Source: Diploptera punctata
Taxonomy: Eukaryota > Arthropoda > Insecta > Blattodea > Blaberidae
Assembly: GCA_030220185.1 (NCBI GenBank)
Contig: JASPKZ010005708.1
Span: forward strand, 363,501 to 427,500
Reading direction: 5' to 3'
Length of the DNA: 64,000 nucleotides
Part shown: piece after piece, positions 19,788 through 30,495 of the stretch
How positions within the stretch are numbered: position 1 is the stretch's first letter
Layout of the letters: every line of letters begins with the position of its first letter
The notes under the pieces: model-generated
What the model was told of the DNA's origin: nothing
Database searches by the model: none
Seen by the model: only the letters and a program-made list of their open reading frames with translations
Translations under genes and position numbers: made by a program

Positions 19788-21110
19788 CAGGGTGTCCAGA
19801 AATTATAAATATGAAATGCTTGACTATTTCCCGAATAGAATAATAAACGAATGGAGGAAAACACAACGGGGATATATACCCATCAATAGGAACCCCAAAC
19901 TCGATGCTATTCTTTTTGCAGACGATTTAGCTCTTCTGGCACTTTCCGAAAATGATTTGCAATGATCAATTTATAATTTACAAAATATAGGTGCCAAATT
20001 TAATATGGAAATATCAATTAACAAAACTAAAATTATGGCATTTCATGGGAAGGACCCCCATACAAAATAAAATCTGTCTCCAGAATAAAATTTTAGAGAG
20101 ATCTAATCAATTTAAATATCTTGGATATTATCTCTCTATCTGGGAAGAAAAGGATATCCCTGAAAAAATTACTAGTTATAATAAAAGTTTGGGAATTATT
20201 AATCAAGTTATGAAACCATCCCTTGTACAAAAAAACACGAGATTACGTTTATATAACACTTTGGCTAGACCAGTGTTGACCTATGGTAGTGAAGCATGTA
20301 CACTAAAAAGACAACATGAAAGCAGAATAACGGCTTGTGAAATGAGATTCATGCGCAGAACAGCGGGTTACACCAGATGGGGTTGGAAAAGGAACACCGA
20401 TATCTTAAAAGAATTGAAGACTACGCCAATTTTGGATTATATTAAACAGTACCAACTAAATTGGAAACATCATCTAGAAAGAATGAGTTAAAATCGGATC
20501 CCCAAAGCTGTTTATAATTATATACCAAGAGGACGAAGATCATTAGTGTATGAAACGCTGGAAGGAAAATGTTCTATAGGATCGTAAAAGACCTTGGCCT
20601 AATACTTGGAAGGAAGAAGAAGAAGACTATTTCCTGGTTTTTTCATGGCATCAAAGAATAATTCCCAAATTTTTTTAGTCGTAATTTGAATTAATAATTC
20701 TAGTAATGCTAATTTTGTAAATTTTTTTTTAATATGTGTAAGTAATAAAAACATATAATTTACTTTTATGGTAAGGTCTTATATAAAACATCAAAATAAG
20801 GCATTTAATCTTTTTAAATTATTTGATGTGATTTTGTGTTGGCAAAGCCGGCATTTCTTTAGCAGCAGCGCCCTGACTCCACCAAACATGTATAGTTTCA
20901 TAAACATTTCTTCGAAGAAATATTCCAATATTCAGTAAATTTTTAGAATGTGGTTTAACAAATGCTATTCTTTTTATTTAAACACAAGATAGATAGCCTA
21001 CACGTCGCTTTACGAATTCCCATCTATTTCCTTGTTGGTTTCAAATTCCCGACTTATTCCCGGTTTTCAAGATTTTCCCGACTGCTGGATACTCTGGCAA
21101 CAATAAACTA
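19788..21110. mobile_element. Possible hAT-like non-autonomous element hosting LINE-A
   Basis: The left end CAGGGTGTCCAGAAATT and the right end (read inward CAGAGTATCCAGCAG) form short imperfect inverted repeats. Without the LINE-A insertion the interior is about 530 bp and AT-rich, with GGTTTTTTCATGG and CCGGTTTTCAAG words. No transposase and no exact 8-bp TSD can be shown, so the superfamily is uncertain. Confidence 0.35.
19832..20624 (+). mobile_element. LINE family A, 5'-truncated, 10-bp TSD
   Basis: Bounded by GACTATTTCC at 19822-19831 and 20625-20634. It starts inside the reverse transcriptase (INEWRKTQRGYIPINRN, LDAILFADDLALLALSEN), has a stop shortly after (near 19964), a one-base shift near 20055, then a long frame 19991-20491 with LARPVLTYGSEACTL and MRFMRRTAGYTRWG. 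It ends in the AAGAAGAAG tail. It preserves the site where a mariner entered the other copy at 2347. Confidence 0.9.
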
Positions 21111-21590
21111 ACTTCTGTAATTTCTAAAAATAGTGTCTATTTTCGAGCTTTCTAACACTGTATCTGTACTTTATTTTTAAATCTATTTAGGAAATGACCA
21201 CTTTGAAACTTTTTGTAATTTCTCAAAGCTTATATCAGTTAACTATGTTTTGCATGTTGGATCAGGAATGTAAAAAAAGTTATTCTTTTGCATTGACTAA
21301 TAGTCCTTATTCAGCATAGTCATCAAAGAGAGCATTTTTCTTTTACAACAAAATAGTTTTACAATTTTGTTTTATTTTTCACAAATACTTTTTACAATGT
21401 TATGGAAAAGCATATACTTAATATTAAATTTGATAAATTGCTTTGACTCAAATAATACTGATGATCACTCGCATATCTTGAAACAAACCACTAGTTACTA
21501 AACATATTGATAGTTATAGCTTGTTGTCAACATGTCTACATATTTATTTAACTTTCACAGGGAAAGAACACTATGAGGTTTAATTTAACA
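20640..21590. other. AT-rich intronic sequence
   Basis: Apart from the right part of the possible hAT-like element, no feature is recognised. Confidence 0.4.
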
Positions 21591-21591
21591 A

Positions 21592-21970
21592 ATTAAATTA
21601 ATGTTTTTATTACCTCACCTCATATCATTTTTCTTCTATACTGCAGTTTCAGAGCTATTCAGACCAAGCATTTAATTGATACAGAAGCTAGCCTAATCAA
21701 ACACACAGATAAACAAAAAGAACTCACAATCTGGGAAAAAATCCACATCCAAAAAGACAAGAAAGATAAACTCATGAATTTTGAAACTCCCGCAAATTTT
21801 GACCTGATCCAGAGGTTCATCGGTCCACCAATAGAAGTAAGAAGAAAACTGCCAAGAAACGACATAACACCGATCGACCAGAGGCTACTGATGATGGAGA
21901 TAAGCTCCGAAACTGCAGTATAGAAGAAAAAGGATATGAGGTGAGATAATAAAAACATTAATTTAATTCT
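21592..21970 (+). mobile_element. Penelope-like element 3' end in a 65-bp inverted repeat
   Basis: Arms 21592-21656 and 21904-21970 are inverted copies (words AATTAATGTTTTTATTA, CACCTCATATC, TTCTTCTATACTGCAG). Between them lies the PLE protein C-terminus, open from about 21670 to 21921: ELTIWEKIHIQKDKKDKLMN, then PPIEVRRKLPRND and DQRLLMMEISSETAV. The right arm includes an intact hammerhead core. Confidence 0.8.
21885..21923 (+). ncRNA. Hammerhead ribozyme at PLE 3' end
   Basis: Helix I CTA (21885-21887) pairs with TAG (21921-21923). CTGATGA is at 21888-21894, helix II GGAG/CTCC (21896-21899 with 21905-21908), GAAA at 21909-21912, and helix III is the palindrome ACTGCAGT (21912-21919). A21920 is the cleavage-site base. 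All core positions match the hammerhead consensus. It overlaps the end of the PLE reading frame, and a donor-like GAG|GTGAG lies about 16-20 nt downstream. Confidence 0.75.
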
Positions 21971-22526
21971 TATATCTACATATGTTTACTCAGTTTTCAA
22001 TACAGACAAAATGTTTACTCAGTTTCTGCTAGAGACAATTTAGTGTACATATTTACTGGACGTTTATACTTGATAAAAAGACAATTTGATGCGCATATTT
22101 TGATGATCATTTGTTAAAATTCTGATGTCAGATTGTGGTTTATGTAATCAATTTATGGAAAGTTAGTATAAACCAGATTATTTTAGTTTAATTAGATAAT
22201 ATATACATGCAATTTATTTCATTAGGTTAGCAAGTTCTTCTTAGAACAGGATGGTACTTCTGTACCCAAATGGAATTTCTGATAATGCAACTGATCTGTT
22301 ATATAAAGCAATCTTCACATTTTGTAACAATATGTGAAAACAGCATGGGTTATGCCTTGATTTTTTTGTATAAGGACATTTTAGATAAGTTTGCCGAACT
22401 AGCCATTGCTAATTGAGCAATTCTGAGGCTATACATATCTTCACTCAGACATCTACTTACTTAACTTATCGTTAGTTATCACTTGTTCCCAACATGTTTA
22501 ATTATTATGTTTACGCTGTAGCTAAA

Positions 22527-22892
22527 TGTTTAGTAGGGCTATGGGTGATTTAGTCCAGTGATGATCCTATAAAGTTTACTGAAGTTTCTGCTAGATACAA
22601 TTCAGCATGCATGTTTGCCAGACATTTATAATTGATGAAAAGGCAATTTCATGTACATATTTTTTTATTAAATAGATGAATTTGATGTGGATATTTTGAT
22701 GAAAAGGTGTTTTTAGTAGGGCTATGGGTGATTTAGTCCAGTGATGATCCTATAAAGTTTACTGAAGTTTCTGCTAGATACAATTCAGCATGCATGTTTG
22801 CCAGACATTTATAATTGATGAAAAGGCAATTTCATGTGCATATTTTTTTATTAAATAGATGAATTTGATGTGGATATTTTGATGAAAAGGTA
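22527..22892. repeat. Tandem duplication of about 183 bp
   Basis: TTTAGTAGGGCTATGGGTGA through GATGAAAAGG occurs twice in a row (starts near 22527 and 22710) with few differences. A shorter internal word (GATGAAAA.G.AATTTCATG, then GCATATTTT) also recurs several times from 22070 to 22960. Non-coding. Confidence 0.85.
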
Positions 22893-23404
22893 ATTTCATG
22901 TGCATATTTTTATGTACAGACTAATTTTTTGTGCATATTTTGATGAAAAAGTAATTTCGTTCACATATTTATCGCATATTTCAGGCTTTTAAACATGGGA
23001 AGGTTTAATTTCATGACTCTACTTGATTTCTGTTAATTATCAGAATATGGTACTGTTTAATTTGTTTTGGATGAAATTGCTTTGTGCTGAAGAGGAGTCA
23101 GCAACGGAATGGTCAAAGGAGAGAACAATGAAATAGAATTTCATATTGACCTAACTTAAATTGTGAAAAAGAAATTAATTTCCTTATGTTTCGGTACATT
23201 TGTGCAGGTTAGATTACAATTTGGTTAGGTTAGCTAACATTAGGTAAAAGTTACAACTGTATCCAGGTTGAATTTCTAATAATAGTGAGTAATCTACTGT
23301 CTAGAGCAGAGCTGCCCAAATGAAAGAAACATCAAGGTAGCCTGGGCCAAAGGTCTGCTACAGCTGTTGTGGATTATTTTTATTAATATTTAGCAGATTT
23401 CTCA

Positions 23405-23640
23405 ACATCTTCCTGCTCCCAATTAATCTATTGTCATCGTCTTCCACATCTCTCTGTCATTCCAATCTCCATCGTCCAATACTTTTTCTTGCCCCATGCT
23501 GTTCAAAACACCATCAATCCACCTTATTTTTTGCTGTTCTCTTCTTCCTGTACAAAATGGCCCCATTCTAGTATTCTTCTTGGGAATCTGTCTTCACTCA
23601 TTCATTTTATATGCCTATACTATTTTATTGTTTGTCATTA
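23405..23640 (-). pseudogene. LINE C-terminal tail fragment
   Basis: The minus strand reads HIK.MSEDRFPRRILEW, then RREQQKIRWIDGVLNSMGQ and DDGDWNDREMWK, a typical end of an insect LINE reverse transcriptase protein. It is broken by stops and frame changes, and nothing of the polymerase core is left. Confidence 0.7.
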
Positions 23641-23649
23641 TTATTATTG

Positions 23650-23955
23650 CAGCTCTATGGCGCAAGTGATTAGATGCTCGCCTCTCACTGCTGGGGTTCT
23701 GAGATTGAGTCTCGGTCATTCCATGTGGGTTTCATGGTGGACAAAACAGAGCTTGGGCAGGTTTTTCTCCAGTTTCCCCTGCCACAATTTCATTCCACCA
23801 TTTCTTCATACTCATCTCATCCATTTCATTTCATTCTTCTGCCCCTGTGATGGTGCATCAGGCATCGTTGGCTAGCACTCTTGTTATTTACAGACCTCTA
23901 TATAGGGGGCCTCATCTCATCCCTCAATCCGACCCTGAGTTGGACACGAGTTGAG
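23650..23955 (+). mobile_element. tRNA-derived SINE (family D)
   Basis: The head CTATGGCGCAAGTGATTAGA has the A-box style, and GATTGAGTCTCGGTC is a degraded B box. The body (TTTCTCCAGTTTCCCCTGCC, GGTGCATCAGGCATCGTTGG) leads to a TTATTATTATTA tail. A minus-strand relative may lie at 33320-33560. Confidence 0.65.
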
Positions 23956-23964
23956 GATATTTCT

Positions 23965-24258
23965 TTTATTATTATTATAGAATTGGCAGATTATGAAATA
24001 AAGGAACTTATGGGTGTACAAGAGAAGCCGGACATCATAGAAAAGAAAAGATTACAGTGGTATGGCCATGTCAAAAGAATGTCAGAGCAAAGATTGTCTA
24101 AAATTGTTATAGAAAGGAAGAAGACTGAAGAAAACTTGGATAGAAGTGGTACAAGCGGCTATGAATATCAGAGGATTGGAGGAAGATCAATGGATGGACA
24201 GAGAGGTTTCTGGAAGACAGCGGCAGCTGCCATGATACTGGATGATTATTATTATTAG
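23965..24258 (+). pseudogene. LINE 3' end (family E) with TTA tail
   Basis: Reads LMGVQEKPDIIEKKRLQWYG, HVKRMSEQRLSK, then GGRSMDGQRGFWKTAAAAM and ends in TGATTATTATTATTAG. Only the protein end is present. Further 3' pieces of the family are at 60300-60395 (minus) and 62025-62115 (plus), each with a microsatellite-like tail. Confidence 0.75.
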
Positions 24259-24479
24259 TCATTCAAAATACACAGTTTAAAACAATTGGCAGAACACATT
24301 TTAGGATGTCTGGCATGAGATCCCTATTTTGGTACAAACGATATGAGTGATATTGTATAATACTAGACCTTAGCTACCCAGCCTATGTAATAGATAAGGC
24401 AAGCTCCATCTACAGGCTTAGCCATGCATTAAACTGTCAGCTGACCCCTCAAAACAAAGTAAATATTGGTATGTCAGTG

Positions 24480-25560
24480 TGTCATCAAGAAGGACACACA
24501 CTGAAGTTGTCAGTAGTTGAGGTTGTATTGAACTGAGCACGTGCAATGCAACACCTTACCGACGTACTGGTCACAAGCGTAGTCACTTTGATCCAGGAAG
24601 GATGGACTTTTCATTGTGCTACTGAGAATCTCAATGTGTCTCCATCTGTCATTCATCGGTTGTTGAATCGCTGCAATGAGATAGGGCAGTTCACAAGAAG
24701 GGTTGGACAAGGTCGTCGACGCATAACAAACCAACTTGATGACCAATAACTGGTCACCTGTACGTTGCGGCATCGTACAGACTCTGCCAGACAACTGCAA
24801 AAAGACCTCAGGAGGGCCACTGGAACCACAGTGTCCGATCAAACAGTAAGGAACTGGTTACGAGAACAGTTTTTACGACCTCACTTAACGCCGCAACATT
24901 ATACAGCCCGCCTTCTGTTTGCGCACACTCACATCAACTGGCAACTTCGTCACTGGAGAATTGTGTTATTCACAGACAAGTCCAGATTTCCCCTGACGCA
25001 ATGTTATGGACGCGTACATGTTTGGAGACACCGTGGTGAGCAGTACATGCCACATGTTATCCAGGAAGTCGACAGATTCGGATATGGTTCTGTGATGGTA
25101 TGGGCTGGGATCTGTATTGAAGGCCTATACGGATCTTCCCATTGTCCGTGGTAACCTTATGAGCAGATCCTGATACACCATGTGGTGCCTGCTGCATACG
25201 GTGTTGGCCCTGGTGTCCTTCTTAAGCACGATATTGCTAGAGCACATGTGGCAGGCATCACCAGGGATGTCTTGCGAAGGCTGGAAACTCCAGTGATGGT
25301 ATGGCCAGAAGTGAGTCCTGACCTGAATCCCATTGAGACTGTGTGGAATATGCTCAACAGACGTGTTTGTGGTCGTCCTGTGGCACCTCAGACTCTCCAA
25401 GAACTCGAACATGCTCTCACTGAAGAATGGGAATGAATACAACAGAGAGACCTCCGTAGACTTTATATGGGACATGCCATGTAGGTGTCAGTCTGTGATA
25501 AATTCTCGGGGAGGTCATACATAATAATGAAGCTCTCCAACTCTGTTGGAAACCGCCCTA
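24480..25560 (+). mobile_element. Tc1-type transposon, DD34E, boundaries uncertain
   Basis: Centred on a nearly open transposase gene (24546-25436). I could not define terminal inverted repeats with confidence, so the limits given are approximate. It lies within TMEM11 intron 2. Confidence 0.7.
24546..25436 (+). pseudogene. Tc1-family transposase, DD34E, two nonsense mutations
   Basis: One reading frame of 297 codons, broken only by TAA at 24747-24749 and TAA at 25152-25154; there is no frameshift. The N-terminal half has the paired helix-turn-helix type (LNVSPSVIHRLLNR, VGQGRRRI, VSDQTVRNWLRE). The catalytic residues are Asp in VLFTDKSRF, Asp in LLKHDIARAHVA and Glu in SPDLNPIETVWNML; 34 residues lie between the last two, giving DD34E. 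The enzyme would cut the element out at TA sites. Only two point changes separate it from an open frame, so it is a relatively young copy. Confidence 0.9.
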
Positions 25561-25724
25561 TACAACTTCATTAATGACTGTTACCACTTTGCCATGTGGG
25601 CAATTCAATTTCTGTTATGAAAATGAACAGGAATACAATTATGATTTTTTCTGTACTTCGTTTGTAAAGAATGAAGATTTATTTGATGGCATAGTTAGTT
25701 GTCAATTATTCTTCCATGCAGAGT

Positions 25725-26200
25725 GGCATGTATTCAAAAACATGTTCTGTTAATTCTTTTGAACTGTGTATCTCTGCAGGCGGACACATCGTGAAGCACT
25801 GTTTGTTGCTACACGTGAGTCATATAAGGCAGTGTACAGTGGGCAAAGAATCACAGTTGCCTTTTAATAGCATTTGTAACCACATTGTTCGCTCTTGAAT
25901 AGTGATTTCGTGTCGATACAACAATTTGTATTATAGAACTATGTTTGTATTGTGTAAGTATGGAGATGCCTAAAAGTCTCCAAGAAAAGTGATTAATTCA
26001 CAAGACAGAAAGATAATTTACATATTTCAATGTGCACCGCTAACAAACTTTCTACTAGACCTGTATTGTCAGTGTCCCACATCCCATACCGCTGTGTACT
26101 TCAAAGTTAGCAGTGTCACATGTTCTATTCCTGCATAAACATGATTGCAGTGCCCTCCGTCAACAACTGCACTTACTCCTTAAACGTGTAATGTAAAAAT
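25725..26200 (+). repeat. Dispersed non-coding repeat, also inside the composite TIR element
   Basis: GCAGGCGGACACATCGTGAA, TTGTTGCTACACGTGA and later TGTTCTATTCCTGCATAAAC, GCAGTGCCCTCCGTCAACAA match the minus strand of 42045-42250. This copy has about 215 extra bases in the middle (about 25847-26060). No protein is encoded. Confidence 0.75.
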
Positions 26201-26430
26201 TTTCTTTATAAGTCGTTATAACATATTTCACAAGTTCTTGTTCCAATATTGGTAAGACTAATATTATAGACCTACCCTTAGCATATTTTAATTTATTAGA
26301 ATCATACAGGCTTACAGGGGCCAGATAGACTGGCCTGTGGGTCGTAGTTTGGGCGTCCTTGTTCTAGAGCCATCTATAGTGATCTTCATTTTTGTAAACC
26401 GCATGGATGTATGATGATTCTTTATTTGAC

Positions 26431-26536
26431 TCTTAAGTTAATCTTCCAGGCTGATTGGCGATGGTAGATGAAATGTTGAGTTTAAATAAAACTGGACCAT
26501 GGCCAATCAGCCCAGAAGACCAACTTAAGACTCAAG
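26431..26536. repeat. Foldback with 32-bp arms
   Basis: Arm TGACTCTTAAGTTAATCTTC..GGCTGATTGGC (26431-26462) and its near-complement (26503-26535) enclose about 40 bases. Imperfect hairpin, no known family. Confidence 0.65.
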
Positions 26537-27236
26537 AGACCGGCCGTGAAAGCCTATGATTCTTTTTTTTTTTGTATTAGCGAATTTTCAATTGGTTGGC
26601 TATTTATTTACTCTATATAAACAGCCATAAGGGAGTATATATGTTGATCGATGCAGCCATGTTACTACGATAATATGAAGATTTCTAGGTTATGTTTACA
26701 TTAACTTCTCATTCAATTTGATGGTATTTTGAGGATTATTTTACAAAAATAACATCTATATTTTTGAGATATTTTTATAGCATAAATTTGTGCATTTTTT
26801 CAATTTTTTTTAGGTAATGGGATTACCCATTATTGCTAATTTTCCCCTATTCTTTTTCTTGAAAATAATGCAGTGTTCATCATTTTATATAAATAGGTTG
26901 GCATTATGGTTAGATTTCAGTTGGGGAAATTAATGTTTGCTTTTAAAGGCTGCACTACATTACTAACACTGCGACTAGTGAATAATGATCAGTGATTTCA
27001 AAATGAATATGTCTAATTTTAAAATTACACAATTATTAAAAACCACAATATTTCGTAGTTTTATGAAAGGAAAAAAATATGTGAAATTAGATTATCTAGG
27101 CCTATATGTGTACTGTGTGTAATTTTACTTCAATACTTTCTTATCACTTAATTGTATGTTTTATTCTGAAAAACTTGAAACAACTAAAATAATTAACTAT
27201 ACTTAAAACATTTTGTCTGTTCATTCTTACCTCCTA
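26537..27236. other. AT-rich intronic sequence
   Basis: Nothing recognised on either strand. Confidence 0.4.
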
Positions 27237-27248
27237 TAGTCGTTTTTG

Positions 27249-27290
27249 TCAAACATATGTTTCAAGGCTTCTTAGCCCCATCGTCAGTGA
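27249..27290 (-). ncRNA. Hammerhead ribozyme, antisense at PLE left end
   Basis: Read on the minus strand: helix I TCA (27290-27288) with TGA (27251-27249), CTGACGA (27287-27281), helix II GGGGCT/AGCCTT with loop AAGA (two G-T pairs), GAAA (27263-27260), palindromic helix III ACATATGT (27260-27253), and T27252 at the cleavage site. A GGAG|GTAAG donor-like word follows downstream at about 27235-27227. Confidence 0.75.
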
Positions 27291-27299
27291 TTACAGACT

Positions 27300-28420
27300 C
27301 AAAAGAAATCAAGATAGATGATGATAGCATTAAAGAGTACATGAAATTAACCAGATTATGCTTAAATCAAATGTTCTTCACCTTCAGAGGAAAATACTAT
27401 AGACAAAGATCAGGACTTGCAATGGGAAATCCATTATCACCATTCTTAGCGAACATGTTTATGGGTAACTTTGAATGTAAGGTAACCAAAGCATACCCTT
27501 TGATTTTTTTAAATTTTGGAGCATATGTGTGGAAGATATCATAGCAATAGCGAAACAAAAACAATTAGAAGATGCTGTTAAACTTTTAAATATTCATAAT
27601 AAAACAATTAAATTTACGATGGAAGTAGAAAATAATCAAGAAATACCATTTTTAGACCTTAAATTGATCGGGAATGTGGAAAAAAGGAAAATAGAATTTG
27701 GAATCTACAGAAAAGAAACCTACATTGATAATTATATTAAAGCAACAGAATTTAACCATATTTCACACAGACAAGCAGTATTTAATAGTTTAATGCACAG
27801 ACTTGTGAACATTCCCATGAGCAAAGAAAATTTCAAGAAAGAGAAAAAACGCATTATAAAAATTGCAAAAGATAATGGACTTCAAGAAAAGTTGATTCAC
27901 AAGAAAATAAATAAATTCAAGAAACAAAAAATGATAAATGAAAGTACTCTTCAGACAGATAAAGATATTGGTAAAAAATTCAAGAAATTCACATACCACC
28001 CCTTAGCATTTAACAAGTTTCAAAAAATTTTCAACAAATTCAACATTAAATTAGCACTGAAAATTGATTACAGTTTGAATAATTTAATCAAAACCAATAA
28101 AAATGAAAAGATTGAAGACTGCAACAAATCAGGAATTTATCAAATTGATTGTAAAGATTGTGAAAATATATAGGTTACATAGGGAAAACAAAAAGGAATT
28201 TAAATACAAGATTAAAAGAACACCTTAGAAATGTTAAAAATGGAGAAACAGAAAAATTTATAATAGCTACACATGTTTGGCAGAAAAACATGGAATTGAA
28301 ACCAAAATAAAATTATTTAAACAGTTAGAAAAAGCAAAGGAACTCACTATTTGGGAGAAAATTTATATATGCAAGAATAAAAAGAAAACTATGAATTTTG
28401 AAATACCCGTTGAAAAATGA
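27300..28420 (+). pseudogene. PLE protein: partial reverse transcriptase plus GIY-YIG endonuclease
   Basis: The first part (27300-27540) holds the RT signature YRQRSGLAMGNPLSPFLANM, with MGNPLSP typical of Penelope RTs. After a shift near 27510 the frame 27529-28173 gives DIIAIAKQKQLEDAV, EIPFLDLKLIG (thumb) and a long lysine-rich linker. It ends in the GIY motif SGIYQIDCKDCENI, and YIGKTKRNLNTRLKEH continues after another shift near 28170. A stop-ridden C-terminus follows (LTIWEKIYI, MNFEIPVEK). The GIY-YIG nuclease and RT act together in target-primed insertion. The N-terminal RT fingers, including the usual catalytic YADD region, are missing or damaged, so the copy is inactive. Confidence 0.85.
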
Positions 28421-28590
28421 GAGATGATTGATTTGGAAGTTTATCTGTCAGCCATCTGAGAGCGCAGAAATCAATCTACAAGAGAGAAAACCGCTGGGCA
28501 GCAGTTGTGATCATGGTGTTGCATCGAGGTCACAAAGGCAGTGACAAAACCTGGGTCTGCATGCGAGTCAAGAAATATGAGGTGAGTCAA

Positions 28591-29120
28591 AAAAACAACT
28601 CAAAAATTAATTAAAATAAACCTCATGTGTTAATTCCTATCTACATAACTTAATAGAGTATGTACTTCAGAATTTCAGAACTTACTATTTATTTCTAGGC
28701 GTTGTTCTTTCACAGGTTAGAGTACTTAAATTTCGTTAGGTTAGCTTATAGGTTCGTTAAATATTGTGTATATGTGGGCTGTATCACATGATTCAATAAT
28801 GTAAACCGCTTTGCATTTATTGGCAGATACACATGGTGTCTGCCTGGGACTTAGAAAAACTTTCGGGAATTACCAAGAAATGTTGTATGAATGACTTAAA
28901 TAATAAATGAACGATGACTGGATTAGTTCATCATTCTCGATCATTTTAACTAGTTCATTGTTGGAAAAAAAAATAATATTATCTGTTACTAGATGTCTCT
29001 CTCTCTTTTCCTCTTCTCTTCTTTGTCCTATTTTCTATTCCATACCTACCTCAATTCTACTCTACAATACAATTCTATACAATCCAAACTACTTCACTAC
29101 ACATTATAAATAACATTATT
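28591..29120. other. Spacer with arthropod-type GGTTAG words
   Basis: AT-rich. CACAGGTTAGAGTACTT and GTTAGGTTAGC near 28710-28745 recur at 34730-34900. No gene seen. Confidence 0.35.
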
Positions 29121-29287
29121 ACTAATAGTGAGTGTAGAATATATTTTTAACGACTCACCTCATATGATTTCAAATTTCTTTGATACTGGCAGTATCAGAC
29201 AAGATATTGTCTGAAACTGCTGGTATCAAAGAAATTTTAAATCATATGAAGTGAGTCTTTAAAAATATATTCTACACTCACTATTAA
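29121..29287. mobile_element. 167-bp near-perfect palindrome, PLE-end related
   Basis: Arms of about 80 bp run from ACTAATAGTGAGTGTAGAAT to its complement. The outer part contains ACTCACCTCATATGA, the PLE terminal word. Around the centre (CAGACAAGATATTGTCTG) lies GAAACTGCTGGTATC, comparable with GAAACTGCAGTATAG of the hammerhead at 21885-21923, but the CTGANGA part is absent. It is probably a deleted PLE palindrome. Confidence 0.7.
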
Positions 29288-29344
29288 TGATATAACCTCA
29301 TAATGTTTACTTCCCAATATTAATTTAAATATAACATTATTACT

Positions 29345-29432
29345 ATTGATTTCGGCAGGGCTCGAACCTTGATGTTCAAATCTATAGCACCATGATTTAA
29401 CGACCTTGGCTAATTAGCCATGTTGAGAAAGT
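29345..29432 (-). mobile_element. tRNA-derived SINE remnant
   Basis: The minus strand has CATGGCTAATTAGCCAAGG and a good B box GGTTCGAGCCC. Only a tRNA-like head is visible. Confidence 0.5.
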
Positions 29433-30343
29433 AATGTTTTAATAAGCCTTATATGTTATTATCTAGATTTCGAGAAATATGAATTCAATTTTAATATTTT
29501 CTACGAATTGTAAGAAAAATGATAAAATAACTTTTTTTAGGTAATAAAATGTAGAAATATTGACGTAAAACCGAATAATTACAATTGTAATGCAACCGTG
29601 ACGTGTTGGTATTCATGATGTAAGCATTCAATATTGTCGGTTGAACCATTTTCAAATCAATAAAATTATTATGGAACACAAGTCTAGGCTTTGTAGTTTT
29701 CAAGGTAAGTTGGAAAGTGCACTGATTATTATATGAAATCGAGAGTCAAGTTAAATGGTCAGTTTAATTGAGAACATCAACACCGAAGAAACAGCCATAA
29801 AATTATGGCAGATATATAATCTGCTGCCCAGCAAGGAACTTCGGAATTGTTTTGAACCTGCACTGCATTAATAGGAGTAATGAAAGGTGGTGTGAATTAT
29901 TTTATTGAGTTCTTTAAATTAAAAATCGACATGTGATATGAAGTAAAACATTCATTATGTATCGTAAATAGAACAATTTGCATGCTAATTTATATCTATA
30001 TATTTGTGATAATTAATATAAAATTAGTAAATTTTCGCATTCTGAAAAACCTGCATGAAGGGGCTTAACCCCCAAACTGCTTAACAAACCATTAAAATTC
30101 GTGTAAATATTAAGTAAAATACAATAAACTAGTTCGTCGCCATATTGAAAATGAATGTGATCAACAATAGTTTGTTTTATGAATATCAAGCATCGTTCAC
30201 TATTTCAAATAAACTGATTCTTATATCGTTCATATGTTTCTTGGTAATTACCAAAATTTCACACTGCATTTAATGGAAACTTTATCCAGCAAAATGGCAT
30301 ATTAATCTTTTTATAGGTTAGATTTTAATAAACAGTATTCTAT
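29433..30343. other. AT-rich intronic sequence
   Basis: Nothing recognised; short open frames here are not supported. Confidence 0.45.
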
Positions 30344-30495
30344 TTATGATTTTATCAAATTTATCCAAATTCTGTTAATGTTTTCCACAAGACATATGAA
30401 GGAGAGTTCATTGACAAAGGAAATTGGACATATTATAAGAATAGTGGGTGGGTTATGAATAGGTTGCAAGAAATACCCACCAATGATATACTTAC

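Larger units (their letters stand above)
27237..28590 (+). mobile_element. Penelope-like element, 5'-truncated, with inverted terminal fragment at left
   Basis: The left boundary is an inverted piece of a PLE terminal repeat with a hammerhead core on the minus strand (27290-27249). Then follow reverse transcriptase, linker and GIY-YIG remnants on the plus strand, ending at ATATGAGGTGAG near 28576-28587. No clear TSD was found. The arrangement (antisense terminal piece, truncated body, sense end) matches the copy at 6743-7515. Confidence 0.8.
17550..30495 (-). other. TMEM11 intron 2, about 12.9 kb
   Basis: Donor CAG|GTAAGT at 30496/30495 and acceptor CAG at 17552-17550 bound this phase-1 intron. 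It contains the inverted-repeat element at 17731, LINE-A copies, Tc1, two PLE copies and several repeats. Its size comes mainly from these insertions. Confidence 0.85.

Noticed and set aside
30344..30495. Extension of the TMEM11 frame beyond the middle exon
   Set aside because: A strong GTAAGT donor lies at 30495 and the family continues in the exon at 17549; the extra codons are intron read-through.
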